The notes beneath the pieces are model-generated. The model saw only the letters and a program-made list of their open reading frames with translations, was not told where the DNA came from and searched no databases. Positions 55,343 through 63,706 of a DNA stretch of 64,000 nt are shown here, piece by piece (within the stretch, counting starts at the first letter, position 1; the number at the start of each line of letters is the position of its first letter). A program made the translations under genes and the position numbers. The stretch comes from Agrococcus sp. KRD186 (GTDB taxonomy: Bacteria > Actinomycetota > Actinomycetes > Actinomycetales > Microbacteriaceae): NCBI RefSeq assembly GCF_017168255.1, contig NZ_JABFAP010000001.1, forward strand, positions 719,087-783,086, read 5' to 3'.

Positions 55343-56538
55343 CGGGGCGAGCCTGCACCGATCGGCGCCAGCGCGGCGGCGATCCGGTCGATCGCCTCCT
55401 CGAGCACGGGGGCGGGGGTCGCGAAGACCAGTCGCACGTGCTGCTCGGAGCCCGCGCCGCAGAGCGCGCCGTCCGTGAGCGTCACGCCGGCCCGCTCGCG
55501 CAAGAGTGCTGCGGGCGAGCTTTCACGCAGGTGCAGTCCGGCCAGGTCGAGCCAGGCGAGATAGGTGGCCTCCGGGGCGTGCCAGCGCGCGCCCGGCAGG
55601 CGCTCGGCGAGCAGTGTGCCGAGCAGATCGCGGTTGCGCTGCAGGTAGTCGACCGTGCCCTCGAGCCACGGCCCACCCTCGCGGTAGGCCGCCGTCGAGG
55701 CGATCACGCCGAGCGTCGACGCCCCGTGCACCACGGCGAAGCCGAAGCTGCGGTAGCGCGCCTCGTCGGCGTCGTTCGAGGTGATGAGCTGCGCGGTCTT
55801 GAGCCCGGGGATGTTCCAGGCCTTCGAGGCGCTCGTGCCCGTGATCGTATGGCCGGCCGCCGCAGCGGAGACGGACGCGTACGGCACGTGCTCGCGGTCG
55901 TCGAAGCGGATCGAGGCGTGGATCTCGTCGGCGAACACGCGCCCGCCATGGCGCTCGACGAGCTCGGCGATCTGCTTGAGCTCGGCGCGCGGCAGCACCG
56001 TGCCGGTCGGGTTGTGCGGGTTGCAGAGCACGAGCGTGCGAGCACCGGCGGCGAGGGCACGGTCGATGCCCTCGAGATCGTGCTGCCACCGCCCGTCGAT
56101 CACGACCCCGGGCACCTGCACGACTGGGCGGCCGATCGTCTCGAGGTAGGTGAGGAACGGCATGTAGGCCGGTGTCGGCACGATGACCGCAGAGCCCTCG
56201 GGCGAATAGTGCTCGACGGCAGCGCCCAGTGCGGCCATCACGTCGGAGACCGCGTGCACGCGCTCAGGGTCGACCTGCCAGCCGTGCTGCGACGACTGCC
56301 AGGCGGCGGTCGCCTGCGCGAGCTCGGCGGCTGTCGAGGGCGAGAGGTAGCCGAGCACGTCGTCGTCGATCGCGCGTCGCAGGGCCTCGCGCACCGGCGG
56401 CGCGGTGCCGAAGTCCATCTCCGCCACCCATGCGCCGATGGTGCCGGGGTGCAGGCTCCACTTGCGGCTCGAGGGCCGCTCAAGGTCGACCCTGCCGATG
56501 CCATCCCATGCGTGCTCGCCGCGCCGATACGCCGTCAT
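55339..56538 (-). CDS. MalY/PatB-type C-S lyase (cystathionine beta-lyase)
   Basis: A 399-residue aminotransferase-fold PLP enzyme of the MalY/PatB branch. NPHNPTG at 173-179, DEIHA at 204-208 and the cofactor lysine K239 in TGTSASKAWNIPG are the family marks. It should cleave cystathionine or other cysteine S-conjugates to a thiol, pyruvate and ammonia. First gene of the methionine operon, with AGAAGGAGG at good spacing before the ATG. The presence of a C-S lyase with a direct sulfhydrylase suggests both transsulfuration/salvage and sulfide routes to homocysteine. Confidence 0.88.
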   Translation of the reverse strand: MTAYRRGEHAWDGIGRVDLERPSSRKWSLHPGTIGAWVAEMDFGTAPPVREALRRAIDDDVLGYLSPSTAAELAQATAAWQSSQHGWQVDPERVHAVSDVMAALGAAVEHYSPEGSAVIVPTPAYMPFLTYLETIGRPVVQVPGVVIDGRWQHDLEGIDRALAAGARTLVLCNPHNPTGTVLPRAELKQIAELVERHGGRVFADEIHASIRFDDREHVPYASVSAAAAGHTITGTSASKAWNIPGLKTAQLITSNDADEARYRSFGFAVVHGASTLGVIASTAAYREGGPWLEGTVDYLQRNRDLLGTLLAERLPGARWHAPEATYLAWLDLAGLHLRESSPAALLRERAGVTLTDGALCGAGSEQHVRLVFATPAPVLEEAIDRIAAALAPIGAGSPR

Positions 56539-56640
56539 CGCTGGCCTCCTTCTGCCCGTGCCGCCATGCTGGCAGGGACGGCTGCCCGGCTTCGAGGCGG
56601 CCGGTAACGCGGCGCAACACAGCCGCGAGCGGGATCGCGC

Positions 56641-58278
56641 TCAGCTGCCGCCGGGGCTGGCGGGCGACAGTGCGAGGTACTGATGCACGAAGGCGATCGC
56701 CATCCCGCCCTCACCGACGCCGGCGGCGACGCGCTTGACGGATCCCGAGCGCACATCGCCGATCGCGAAGACGCCCGGTGCGCTTGTCTCGAGGTCGTAG
56801 GGCCGTCGCTTCGGCCGCCAATGCTGGGAGGCCGCCGCCTCCGAGCCGGCGACGACGTAGCCGCGCGCATCGCGGGCGATCGCGTCGGGCAGCCAGTCGG
56901 TCATGGCGTCGGCACCGATCATGACGAACAGCACGTCGCAGGTGCGCGCACTGACGATCCCGCTGGCGCGATCGAGCACCTCGATCGTCTCCAGCCGCTC
57001 GGCTCCGTGGGCGTCCACGACCGCGCTGCGCGTCTCGACGCGGATGCCGCCGTTCGCTGCGAGCTGGTCGATCAGGTACTGCGACATGCTCGCCTCGATC
57101 GAGGCCGCTCGCACGAGCAGCGTGACCGAGCGCGCATGGCGGGCGAAGAAGAGCGCCGCCTGGCCGGCGGAGTTGCCTGCACCGACGATGCAGACCTCGG
57201 CGCCGTGGGTCAGCGCGGCATCGCTGCGGGCGGCGCCGTAGTGCACGCCGTTGCCGATCCGGCGCTCGAGCGACGGCACCGGCAGCTTTCGCCAGGCCAC
57301 GCCGGTCGCGAGCAGCAGCGCGGCCGCGCCGAGCACATCGCCGCCGTCCAGCCGCACCTCGAGCCGCTCGGCATCGACGGCCTCCACGGTGCGGGTCACC
57401 ACGATCTCCGCACCGAGCCGCTTGGCCTGCTTGAGCGCGCGGCTGGCCAGGTCGTCGCCAGAGATGCCGAACGGGAACCCCGTGTAGTTCTCGATACGCG
57501 TCGAGGTGCCGGCCTGGCCGCCGGGGGCGAGCGACTCGATCACGAGCGTGCGCACACCCTCGGCGGCGCCGTTCACAGCGGCCGTCATGCCGGCCGGTCC
57601 GCCACCGACGATCACCACGTCGTAGCGGGCATGCTCGGGCCGCACCGCGAGGCCGGTCGCCTCGGCGACATCGCGCATCGTCGGCTCCAGCAGCGCCTCG
57701 GCGCCCTCGCGCTCGAGCACGGGGTAGCGCGCCGACGCCGCAGCGACGTCGAGCGTGACCCGGTCGAACGCGACCTGGTTGCGGGCGAGGAAGGCCGCGA
57801 CCTCGTGGGTGCGTGGATCGCCCCGCGGGCCGATGAGCCGGATGTCGGTGTCGGGGCGCTCTGCGGCGAGCACCTGCAGCGAGTCGAGGTACCGGCGTGC
57901 GAGCCCGGCCACGCGAGTCGGCACCGAGGGAGCGAGCGCGGCGAGGGTGTAAAAGGCGGTGATGTCGAGCTTCAGCACGCGCGAGGGCCCGGCGGCGCGG
58001 CCGCTCGCGGGAAAGGGCGTGCTGAGCGTCATGGGCACCTCCCCGAAGAAGCGCCCGGGCAGACGGGTCCCGATCACCCGCTCCTCGCCGTTGACGATCT
58101 TGGTGATCTCGGCTCGACCCTCGACCACCACGAAGAGCGCGCGCTCGTCACACTCATGGGCGAAGTACTCGCCCGCGATCAGCCGGATGTCCTCGACCGC
58201 GCGCGTCAGGTACTCGAGCGCCTCCAAGGGCAGTGCGGCGAAGATCCGGATGCCCCGCAGCTCATCGACGGTGATCAC
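56641..58278 (-). CDS. cNMP-binding domain fused to thioredoxin-reductase-like flavoprotein
   Basis: A 545-residue three-part protein. Residues 1-125 form a cyclic-nucleotide-binding-type beta-roll (LFVVVEGRAEITK, GRFFGEVPMTL). Residues 140-205 look like a thioredoxin-fold linker without CxxC. Residues 218-545 are a thioredoxin-reductase core with FAD loop GGGPAG (225-230), NADPH loop GAGNSAG (367-372) and the FAD-closing AIGDVRSGSVKRVAAGVGEG. The CATC redox pair of TrxB is replaced by GVHYGAARSDA (344-354), so it cannot reduce thioredoxin by the normal route. Such fusions are common in actinobacteria; the electron acceptor is unknown. The GTG start overlaps the stop of a 36-codon frame. Confidence 0.85.
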   Translation of the reverse strand: MITVDELRGIRIFAALPLEALEYLTRAVEDIRLIAGEYFAHECDERALFVVVEGRAEITKIVNGEERVIGTRLPGRFFGEVPMTLSTPFPASGRAAGPSRVLKLDITAFYTLAALAPSVPTRVAGLARRYLDSLQVLAAERPDTDIRLIGPRGDPRTHEVAAFLARNQVAFDRVTLDVAAASARYPVLEREGAEALLEPTMRDVAEATGLAVRPEHARYDVVIVGGGPAGMTAAVNGAAEGVRTLVIESLAPGGQAGTSTRIENYTGFPFGISGDDLASRALKQAKRLGAEIVVTRTVEAVDAERLEVRLDGGDVLGAAALLLATGVAWRKLPVPSLERRIGNGVHYGAARSDAALTHGAEVCIVGAGNSAGQAALFFARHARSVTLLVRAASIEASMSQYLIDQLAANGGIRVETRSAVVDAHGAERLETIEVLDRASGIVSARTCDVLFVMIGADAMTDWLPDAIARDARGYVVAGSEAAASQHWRPKRRPYDLETSAPGVFAIGDVRSGSVKRVAAGVGEGGMAIAFVHQYLALSPASPGGS

Positions 58279-58385
58279 GACGCGGCCGCGACCGTGCGCA
58301 CCGGGAACCGCGGCTTGATGCGCTGGTTCACGAAGGTGCCGATCGAGTCAGCCGCGAGCTCATCGAACACGGCGCGCGACGCCAT
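58275..58385 (-). CDS. Possible 36-residue coupled peptide
   Basis: An ATG at 58385 opens a 36-codon frame (MASRAVFDELAADSIGTFVN...) whose TGA overlaps the GTG start of the flavoprotein gene by GTGA, as for true coupled genes in this window. The sequence is not low-complexity. There is no good ribosome site, although GTG nine bases earlier is also in frame. It may be a leader peptide, the tail of a truncated gene, or chance. It fills the gap between dodecin and the flavoprotein gene. Confidence 0.35.
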   Translation of the reverse strand: MASRAVFDELAADSIGTFVNQRIKPRFPVRTVAAAS

Positions 58386-58415
58386 CCCGTACACGGAGGT
58401 GCCGCCGCGCCGATC

Positions 58416-58652
58416 TCAGTCGAAGGATGGGTCGACAGCGGGGCCGGCGTCGTCGAGCACGAAGGTCAGCTCGAGCGTCACCTGCCACGAGGTGATGGCG
58501 CCGTCCTTGATGTTGACGACGTGATCCTTGACCCACGCGCCCTCGATGCCGCGCAGTGTCTCGTTCGCCCGCGCGATGCCTTGGCTGATCGCGTCCTCGA
58601 AGCTCGTCTCCGAGCGTGCGCTGATGGTGGTGATCCGTGCGATGGATGCCAT
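58416..58652 (-). CDS. Dodecin
   Basis: A 78-residue protein with the dodecin fold: an initial strand (ARITTISARSETSFEDAI), a helix (SQGIARANETLRGIEGAWV) and two strands (KDHVVNIKDGAITSWQVTLELTFVLDD). The Trp in ITSWQV is the residue that stacks on flavins in dodecins. Known dodecins form hollow dodecamers that store riboflavin, FMN or CoA. It is encoded just upstream of a flavoprotein gene on the same strand and has an AGGAGG ribosome site. Confidence 0.9.
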   Translation of the reverse strand: MASIARITTISARSETSFEDAISQGIARANETLRGIEGAWVKDHVVNIKDGAITSWQVTLELTFVLDDAGPAVDPSFD

Positions 58653-58674
58653 TGCCGTCCTCCTCGACTGCAGT

Positions 58675-58691
58675 GCGAGGAAACTCCTCGC
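58675..58691 (-). promoter_or_regulatory. Small hairpin in the BCCT-dodecin gap
   Basis: GCGAGGA and TCCTCGC pair over 7 bp around a 3-nt loop, 22 bp upstream of the dodecin start and 43 bp after the BCCT stop. It could be a weak terminator of the transporter transcript. Confidence 0.3.
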
Positions 58692-58733
58692 GCTGCCAGC
58701 AAACCGCGCTGCGGGAAGAAAGGGAAGACCCGA

Positions 58734-61037
58734 TCAGCCCTTGCCGTCGTCGAGGTCCTGCACGTCGTCGGCGCTCTTCGGCAGGGCGGGGAGGGTGCCG
58801 GTCGCGTGCGGAATGCGGGGCGTGAGCACCGAGGCGACATCCGACTCCTCGCTGACCGTGAGGAATGCGAGGTGCGCCTCGTAGCGATCGAGCACGTCGT
58901 CGATGATCTGCTGCTTCGTCAGGCCCATCAGGTCGTAGCCGCCCGAGCCGGTCTGCGTGATGACCTCGAGCCGGTAGTAGACATCGGTCTCGCGCGACAT
59001 GCGGCCGCCGAACATCGGCACCGGCGCCTCCATGAGCGCCACCTGGTAGTGGAAGTCGCGGAACTCGTCCATCGACACCCGCAGCATCGGCTCGTCGACG
59101 CCGGTCGCGGTGTTGGCCATCCGTCCCTGCTCGACCTCGTAGCCCTGCGCGCGGAACTCGGCCACCACATCCGCCATCGCCGGCCGCACCACGCGGTCGA
59201 GGTACTGGGCGACCTGCTTCTTCGACGGGAAGGCTCGCATGCGCTCGAGCCGCTGCTTCCACGACCGCTCCGGTGCCTTGCCGCCGGTCGTCGCCATCGT
59301 GCGCCGCTGCAGCACCCGGCCCTCGCGCTCGGCACGCTCCATGCGCAGCACCTTCGAGAACGAGAGCATGACCAGGTAGGCGATGACCGTGACCGGCAGC
59401 GCGAAGATGAGCGTCGCGTACTCCATCGTGGTCACGCCGCCCGCGAGCAGCATCGCGATGGTCAGCAGCGCAGTCAGCAGCGCCCAGTAGATGCGCAGCC
59501 ACTTCGGGCCGTCCTGGCTGGGCTCGGGGATCGAGGAGGAGAAGTTCGACATCACCATGGCGCCGGAGTTCGCGCTCGTCAGGTAGAACAGCAGGCCCGA
59601 CAGCGTCGCGAGGCCGATGAGGAACATCGGACCGGGGAACATCTCCAGCAGCGCGTACCAGCCGGCCTCCGGGCTGTCGACGGCGAGCTGGGCGAACTCG
59701 GCATTGCCGTTCACGATCACCTCGTACAGGGCCGAGTTGCCGAACAGCGACACCATGAAGAAGTCGCACAGCACCGGGGCGGTGATCGCTGCGATGACGA
59801 ACTCCCGCAGCGTGCGGCCGCGCGAGATGCGCGCCAGGAAGACGCCCACGAAGGGCCCCCAGGCGAGCCAGAACGCCCAGAAGAAGAGCGTCCAGCCGCC
59901 CATCCACTCGGCGCCGTCGGGCTCGTAGGCGAAGGTCTGCAGCGTGCGCTCGGGGAGTGTGACGATGAAGCGGGCGATGTTCTCGACCAGCGCGTTCAGC
60001 AGGAAGGCCGTCTGGCCTGTGAAGAGGATGTAGAGCATCATCGCCGCGGCGCTCCACAGGTTGAGCTCCGAGATCCAGCGGATGCCCTTGTCGACGCCGG
60101 AGGTGGTGGCGGCGATGGTGAGCAGCACCGCGACCAGCACGAGGCCGATCTGCAGGGCGAGGCCCTGCGGCAGACCGAAGATGAGCGAGAAGCCCACCCC
60201 CAGCAGCACGACGCCGATGCCCATCGAGGTGGCGACCCCGAAGACGGTGCCGACCAGCGCGATCGTCGAGATGCTGTCGCCCAGCGGGCCGCGCACCCGC
60301 TTGCCCAGCAGCGGGTAGAGCGCCGCGCGGATGGACAGCGGCATGCCCCAGCGGTACGAGAAGTAGCCCATCGCCATGCCGAGCAGCGCGTACATCGACC
60401 AGCCGGCGATGCCGTAGTGGAACATCGTCCAGACCACCGCGTCCTGCGCGGCCGCCATGGTCTCGCCGTCGCCGCTGGGCGGATCGAGGTACTGCACGAC
60501 GGGGCCGGTCACCGAGTAGAACAGCATGTCGATGCCGACGCCGGCGGCGAAGAGCATCGCGACCCACGTGAACAGGTTGTACTGCGGCCGTGAGTGGTCG
60601 GGCCCGAGGCGCACGCTGCCCTCCTTCGACAGCGCCACCCACAGCACGAAGCCGATCACGATCGTGACCGTGAGCACGTAGTACCAGCCGAGGTTGGTGG
60701 CGATCCAGTCGACCACCGTCAGCATCGTGCTGTTGGCCTGCTGCGGCATCAGCATCGCCCAGATCGAGAACGCGAGGACGATGGCCGAGGCGATGATGAG
60801 CACGCGCCAGTGCACGCGCGGCTCCCGGTGCTCCATGAGCTCGGTCGGTCCCTTGCTCATGTCGCTGCGCGAGATGGGGGCGTCGCCCTCGTGCCGTTGC
60901 CGCTCCGGCCCTCGCTCGGTGCCGCCGAAGCGCGTGCGCTCGAGAGGCGGATGCGCGGGTCGGGCCGCGCCGCGTGCGTCCGACCGGCGCCCCCCGTCGG
61001 CCGCTCCGTGGTCCTGGCTGTCGCTGATCCTCGCCAT
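58734..61037 (-). CDS. BCCT-family betaine/carnitine/choline transporter
   Basis: A 767-residue transporter with a 70-residue charged N terminus, about 12 helices and a hydrophilic C-terminal extension of about 200 residues. The Trp-rich substrate region GGWTLFFWAFWLAWGPFVGVFLARISRGRT and the helix-rich layout are BCCT hallmarks. The C-terminal extension resembles those used for osmosensing in BetT/BetP-like proteins. The substrate is a quaternary amine such as glycine betaine or choline; which one cannot be told. The ATG at 61037 is chosen by its ribosome-like GGGAG; a longer frame overlaps the upstream gene. It follows the membrane protein gene after 35 bp. Confidence 0.85.
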   Translation of the reverse strand: MARISDSQDHGAADGGRRSDARGAARPAHPPLERTRFGGTERGPERQRHEGDAPISRSDMSKGPTELMEHREPRVHWRVLIIASAIVLAFSIWAMLMPQQANSTMLTVVDWIATNLGWYYVLTVTIVIGFVLWVALSKEGSVRLGPDHSRPQYNLFTWVAMLFAAGVGIDMLFYSVTGPVVQYLDPPSGDGETMAAAQDAVVWTMFHYGIAGWSMYALLGMAMGYFSYRWGMPLSIRAALYPLLGKRVRGPLGDSISTIALVGTVFGVATSMGIGVVLLGVGFSLIFGLPQGLALQIGLVLVAVLLTIAATTSGVDKGIRWISELNLWSAAAMMLYILFTGQTAFLLNALVENIARFIVTLPERTLQTFAYEPDGAEWMGGWTLFFWAFWLAWGPFVGVFLARISRGRTLREFVIAAITAPVLCDFFMVSLFGNSALYEVIVNGNAEFAQLAVDSPEAGWYALLEMFPGPMFLIGLATLSGLLFYLTSANSGAMVMSNFSSSIPEPSQDGPKWLRIYWALLTALLTIAMLLAGGVTTMEYATLIFALPVTVIAYLVMLSFSKVLRMERAEREGRVLQRRTMATTGGKAPERSWKQRLERMRAFPSKKQVAQYLDRVVRPAMADVVAEFRAQGYEVEQGRMANTATGVDEPMLRVSMDEFRDFHYQVALMEAPVPMFGGRMSRETDVYYRLEVITQTGSGGYDLMGLTKQQIIDDVLDRYEAHLAFLTVSEESDVASVLTPRIPHATGTLPALPKSADDVQDLDDGKG

Positions 61038-61072
61038 GCTCGCCGCTCCCGTCCCCGTCGTTATCTGACAGC

Positions 61073-61567
61073 TCAGTCTGCCGTGCGCCCGTGCTCGCGA
61101 TCCGGCGCCCGCCGTCGGGCGACCCACGCAATGGTCCAGAGCGCGGCCAGCACCGTCAGCGTGATCCCCGCCGCCCAGAGCCCTGCGGCGGCGGTGAGCA
61201 CGACCTCGAAGATGAACGCGGTGACGCCGACCACGAGCGCCGAGACGACCACGAGCGTGGCGATCAGGAAGCGGTTGCCGAGCTGCACGACATCCTGCTT
61301 CATGCGCTTGGCGAAGTGCAGGCGGTGCACGACCACGGGCGTCATGCCCAGCAGTGTCGCGAGCCCGGCGATCGCGACGAGCACCAGGTAGTGCACGATC
61401 TCGTCGGCGTCCAGATCCTTGAAGCCCGACTGGAAGGCGACCGCGAGCAGGAAGCCTGAGATGAGCTGCGTGCCGGTGAGCACGACGCGCAGCTCCTGCA
61501 GGATGTCGGCGAAGTTGCGGTCCGCCCGCTCCTCAGGAGTCTCGTCGCGCCCACGGAAGTCGTTCAC
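61073..61567 (-). CDS. Four-helix membrane protein (DUF6328-like)
   Basis: A 164-residue protein with a charged start (MNDFRGRDETPEERADRNFADILQEL) and four hydrophobic helices. The stretch ELRVVLTGTQLISGFLLAVAFQSGF and VHRLHFAKRMKQDVV match the family I know as DUF6328, found across actinobacteria and without an assigned function. The start is a GTG. It is probably cotranscribed with the transporter gene downstream. Confidence 0.75.
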   Translation of the reverse strand: MNDFRGRDETPEERADRNFADILQELRVVLTGTQLISGFLLAVAFQSGFKDLDADEIVHYLVLVAIAGLATLLGMTPVVVHRLHFAKRMKQDVVQLGNRFLIATLVVVSALVVGVTAFIFEVVLTAAAGLWAAGITLTVLAALWTIAWVARRRAPDREHGRTAD

Positions 61568-61604
61568 AGCCGGATCTTCCCACCGCTGGGCTGTGAACGG
61601 GGAG

Positions 61605-61862
61605 TCAGTGGTTGCGGAGCTTGTCGATCAGCTCGTCCTTCTTCAGGTCGGAGTAGCCCTCGATGCCCAGCTCCTTCGCGCGATCCTGCAGCTCGTCCAC
61701 CGTGCGGTCCTCGTAGTCGCCGGCCTCGCCGCCGCGCTCGCCGACCTCGTCGCGGCCGTCGCGAGCGGCAGCGTTGGCGATGCGGGCCGACTTCTCCTTC
61801 GAGTTGCCCTCGTCGCGCAGCTTCTCGTAGAGCTCCTCGTCGTTGATGTGCGGATCAGGCAT
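61605..61862 (-). CDS. Small Rho-N/DUF7218-like protein
   Basis: An 85-residue acidic protein. The first half (DPHINDEELYEKLRDEGNSKEKSARIANAAARDG) is a conserved actinobacterial unit, and the last 40 residues (VDELQDRAKELGIEGYSDLKKDELIDKLRNH) are a Rho-N/SAP-like helix-extended-loop-helix, which can bind nucleic acid. An ATG with GAGAGGAG about 7 bases upstream opens it. The upstream transporter frame runs into it in phase without a stop. Function unknown. Confidence 0.75.
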   Translation of the reverse strand: MPDPHINDEELYEKLRDEGNSKEKSARIANAAARDGRDEVGERGGEAGDYEDRTVDELQDRAKELGIEGYSDLKKDELIDKLRNH

Positions 61863-62828
61863 GACCGCTCCTCTCGTCGTCGGTGCTCCCGACGCTACTC
61901 CGCGCGAGCCGCGGGTCAAGGGGCGCGGCAGCGCGAGCAGCGCGATGCCGATGGCGACCACTGCGAGCCCGATCCAGCCGATGACGGCCGGGCGCTCGCC
62001 GACCACGAGCACGGCGAGCAGCGTCGCGACCACCGGCTCGGCGAGCGCGATCGTGGTGGCGCTCGACGAGCGCAGCACGCGCAGCCCGAAGCCGAACAGC
62101 AGATAGGCCAGCGCCATCGGCACGAGGCCGAGGTAGGCGATGGTCGCCAGCCCCGCGGGGGAGGCGAGCGGTCCGATGCCGACGACGGCGAGCCAGCTCG
62201 CGCACACGAGCCCGCCGACCAGGAACAGCGAGCCCATCGCTCCCGAGGCGGATGCGCCGCGGGCGATGAGGCGGCTGCCGGCGAAGGCGTACAGCGCGTA
62301 GCCGAAGCCGGCCACGAGCGCGAGCGCGACGCCCGCGGGGGCGAGCGACGCATCCGCCGAACTCGCATCACCCGCTGCACCGCCGTGCCCGCCGAGCGTC
62401 AGCAGCACGATGCCGACGGCCGCGACGCCCGTCGCGAGCGCCCATCGTGCGTCGGGCCTGCGGCGGTCGACTGCCCACTCGAGCAGCGCGGCGAAGATCG
62501 GGCCGGAGCCGAGCGCGACGACGTTGCCGACCGCGACGCCCGCGAGCGCCATGGAGGGGTAGTAGGCGGCGGGGTAGAGCACCACGCCGACCGCGCCCGC
62601 GAGCACCCAGCCGAGCTGCTGCCGCTGCCGCAGCACCGCCAGCACGCGCTTCGCCGAGATCGCGGCGAGCACGACGCCGCCGATGGCGAAGGTCGACAGC
62701 CCGATCGCGAGCGGCGAGGACCCGGCGGGAGCGAAGTGCGCCACCGTGCCGGTCGTGCCCCACAGCACCGCGGACAGCAGCACCGCGACGGCGTGCGCCG
62801 GTCGTCTCGGAGCGGCGAGCGTCGGCAC
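61605..62828 (-). CDS. EamA/DMT-type transporter, frame fused to Rho-N-like protein
   Basis: The first about 305 residues form ten hydrophobic helices in two EamA halves (VLLSAVLWGTTGTVAHF; the second half starts VALALVAGFGYALYAFAG), as in drug/metabolite or amino acid exporters. EamA proteins normally end there, but this frame has no stop before the start of the Rho-N-like protein, giving a 407-residue fusion. Either the fusion is real, or a stop was lost, or a base is missing in the linker at 61863-61930. An internal ribosome site and ATG allow the small protein to be made alone as well. Confidence 0.75.
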   Translation of the reverse strand: MPTLAAPRRPAHAVAVLLSAVLWGTTGTVAHFAPAGSSPLAIGLSTFAIGGVVLAAISAKRVLAVLRQRQQLGWVLAGAVGVVLYPAAYYPSMALAGVAVGNVVALGSGPIFAALLEWAVDRRRPDARWALATGVAAVGIVLLTLGGHGGAAGDASSADASLAPAGVALALVAGFGYALYAFAGSRLIARGASASGAMGSLFLVGGLVCASWLAVVGIGPLASPAGLATIAYLGLVPMALAYLLFGFGLRVLRSSSATTIALAEPVVATLLAVLVVGERPAVIGWIGLAVVAIGIALLALPRPLTRGSRGVASGAPTTRGAVMPDPHINDEELYEKLRDEGNSKEKSARIANAAARDGRDEVGERGGEAGDYEDRTVDELQDRAKELGIEGYSDLKKDELIDKLRNH

Positions 62829-62888
62829 TGCTCGATCCTACGGCCGAACCTCCGGCTGCCCCCAAGCGACGCGTGCCAGCATGGGCGC

Positions 62889-63674
62889 ATGCGGCATCGG
62901 ATCTCTGAGCTCCTCGCCGGCGCCGGGCTGTTCCTGCGCGGCTTCGGCACCTGGGCGAAGAGCCCGGGACTGATGGCGCTCGGGGCGGTGCCGGCGCTCA
63001 TCGTCGGCACGCTCATGCTCGCGCTCGTCATCGTGCTGAGCTTCCAGGTGGGCGGATGGGCGCAGGCGCTGACGCCGTTCGCCGACGGCTGGGCCCCCTT
63101 CTGGAGCGACACGCTGCGGCTCGCGCTCGCGCTCGGCATCCTGGTCGGCGCGATCGTGCTGTGCGTGCTGACCTTCGCGGCGGTCACGCTCACCGTGGGG
63201 GAGCCCTTCTACGAGCGCATCTCGCGCTCGGTCGAGGCGCGGCTCGGCGGCATCGCCGCGCCGGTCGAGCTCGGCTTCTGGGTCTCGCTGCGCCGCGGGC
63301 TGCGCGATGCCGCGGTGCTGATCGGCATCGCGATCGGCACCGCGATCGCGGTCTTCGTGATCGGGCTCATCCCGCTGGTCGGCAGCGCGCTGGGCCTCAT
63401 CGTCGGCGCCGTGCTGGGCGGCACGGCGCTCGCGCGCGAGCTCACCGGCATCCCCGGCGATGCCCGCGGCATGTCGCTCGCCGAGCGCCGCGCGCTGCTG
63501 CGCGCGCACCGCTGGCGCACGCTCGGCTTCGGTGTCGTCGCCTACCTGCTGCTGCTCATCCCCGGCGTCGCCGTGATCGCGACGCCGGTCGCCATCGTGG
63601 GGGCGACGCTGCTGGTGCGCGACCTGCGCGGCGAGCCGACGACCGCCCCGCCGGCCCAGCCGGGAGCCTCGTAG
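62889..63674 (+). CDS. EI24/CysZ-like membrane protein
   Basis: A 261-residue membrane protein with four main hydrophobic helices and the amphipathic entrance typical of the EI24/CysZ family. The unit FYERISRSVEARLG after a helix and TALARELTGIPGDARGMSLAERRALLRAHR are family-like. E. coli CysZ takes up sulfate; actinobacterial members are mostly uncharacterised, so sulfate transport is only a possibility. ATG at 62889. Divergent from the EamA gene. Confidence 0.8.
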   Translation: MRHRISELLAGAGLFLRGFGTWAKSPGLMALGAVPALIVGTLMLALVIVLSFQVGGWAQALTPFADGWAPFWSDTLRLALALGILVGAIVLCVLTFAAVTLTVGEPFYERISRSVEARLGGIAAPVELGFWVSLRRGLRDAAVLIGIAIGTAIAVFVIGLIPLVGSALGLIVGAVLGGTALARELTGIPGDARGMSLAERRALLRAHRWRTLGFGVVAYLLLLIPGVAVIATPVAIVGATLLVRDLRGEPTTAPPAQPGAS

Positions 63675-63677
63675 ACT
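63672..63677 (+). promoter_or_regulatory. Candidate -10 (TAGACT) of the FemAB-like gene
   Basis: TAGACT, a common actinobacterial -10, starts at the stop codon of the EI24-like gene and lies 30 bp before the next ATG. No good -35 is seen 17 bp upstream. Confidence 0.35.
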
Positions 63678-63706
63678 GGAGCCGCCCGCCAGATACGAGA
63701 GGTTCC

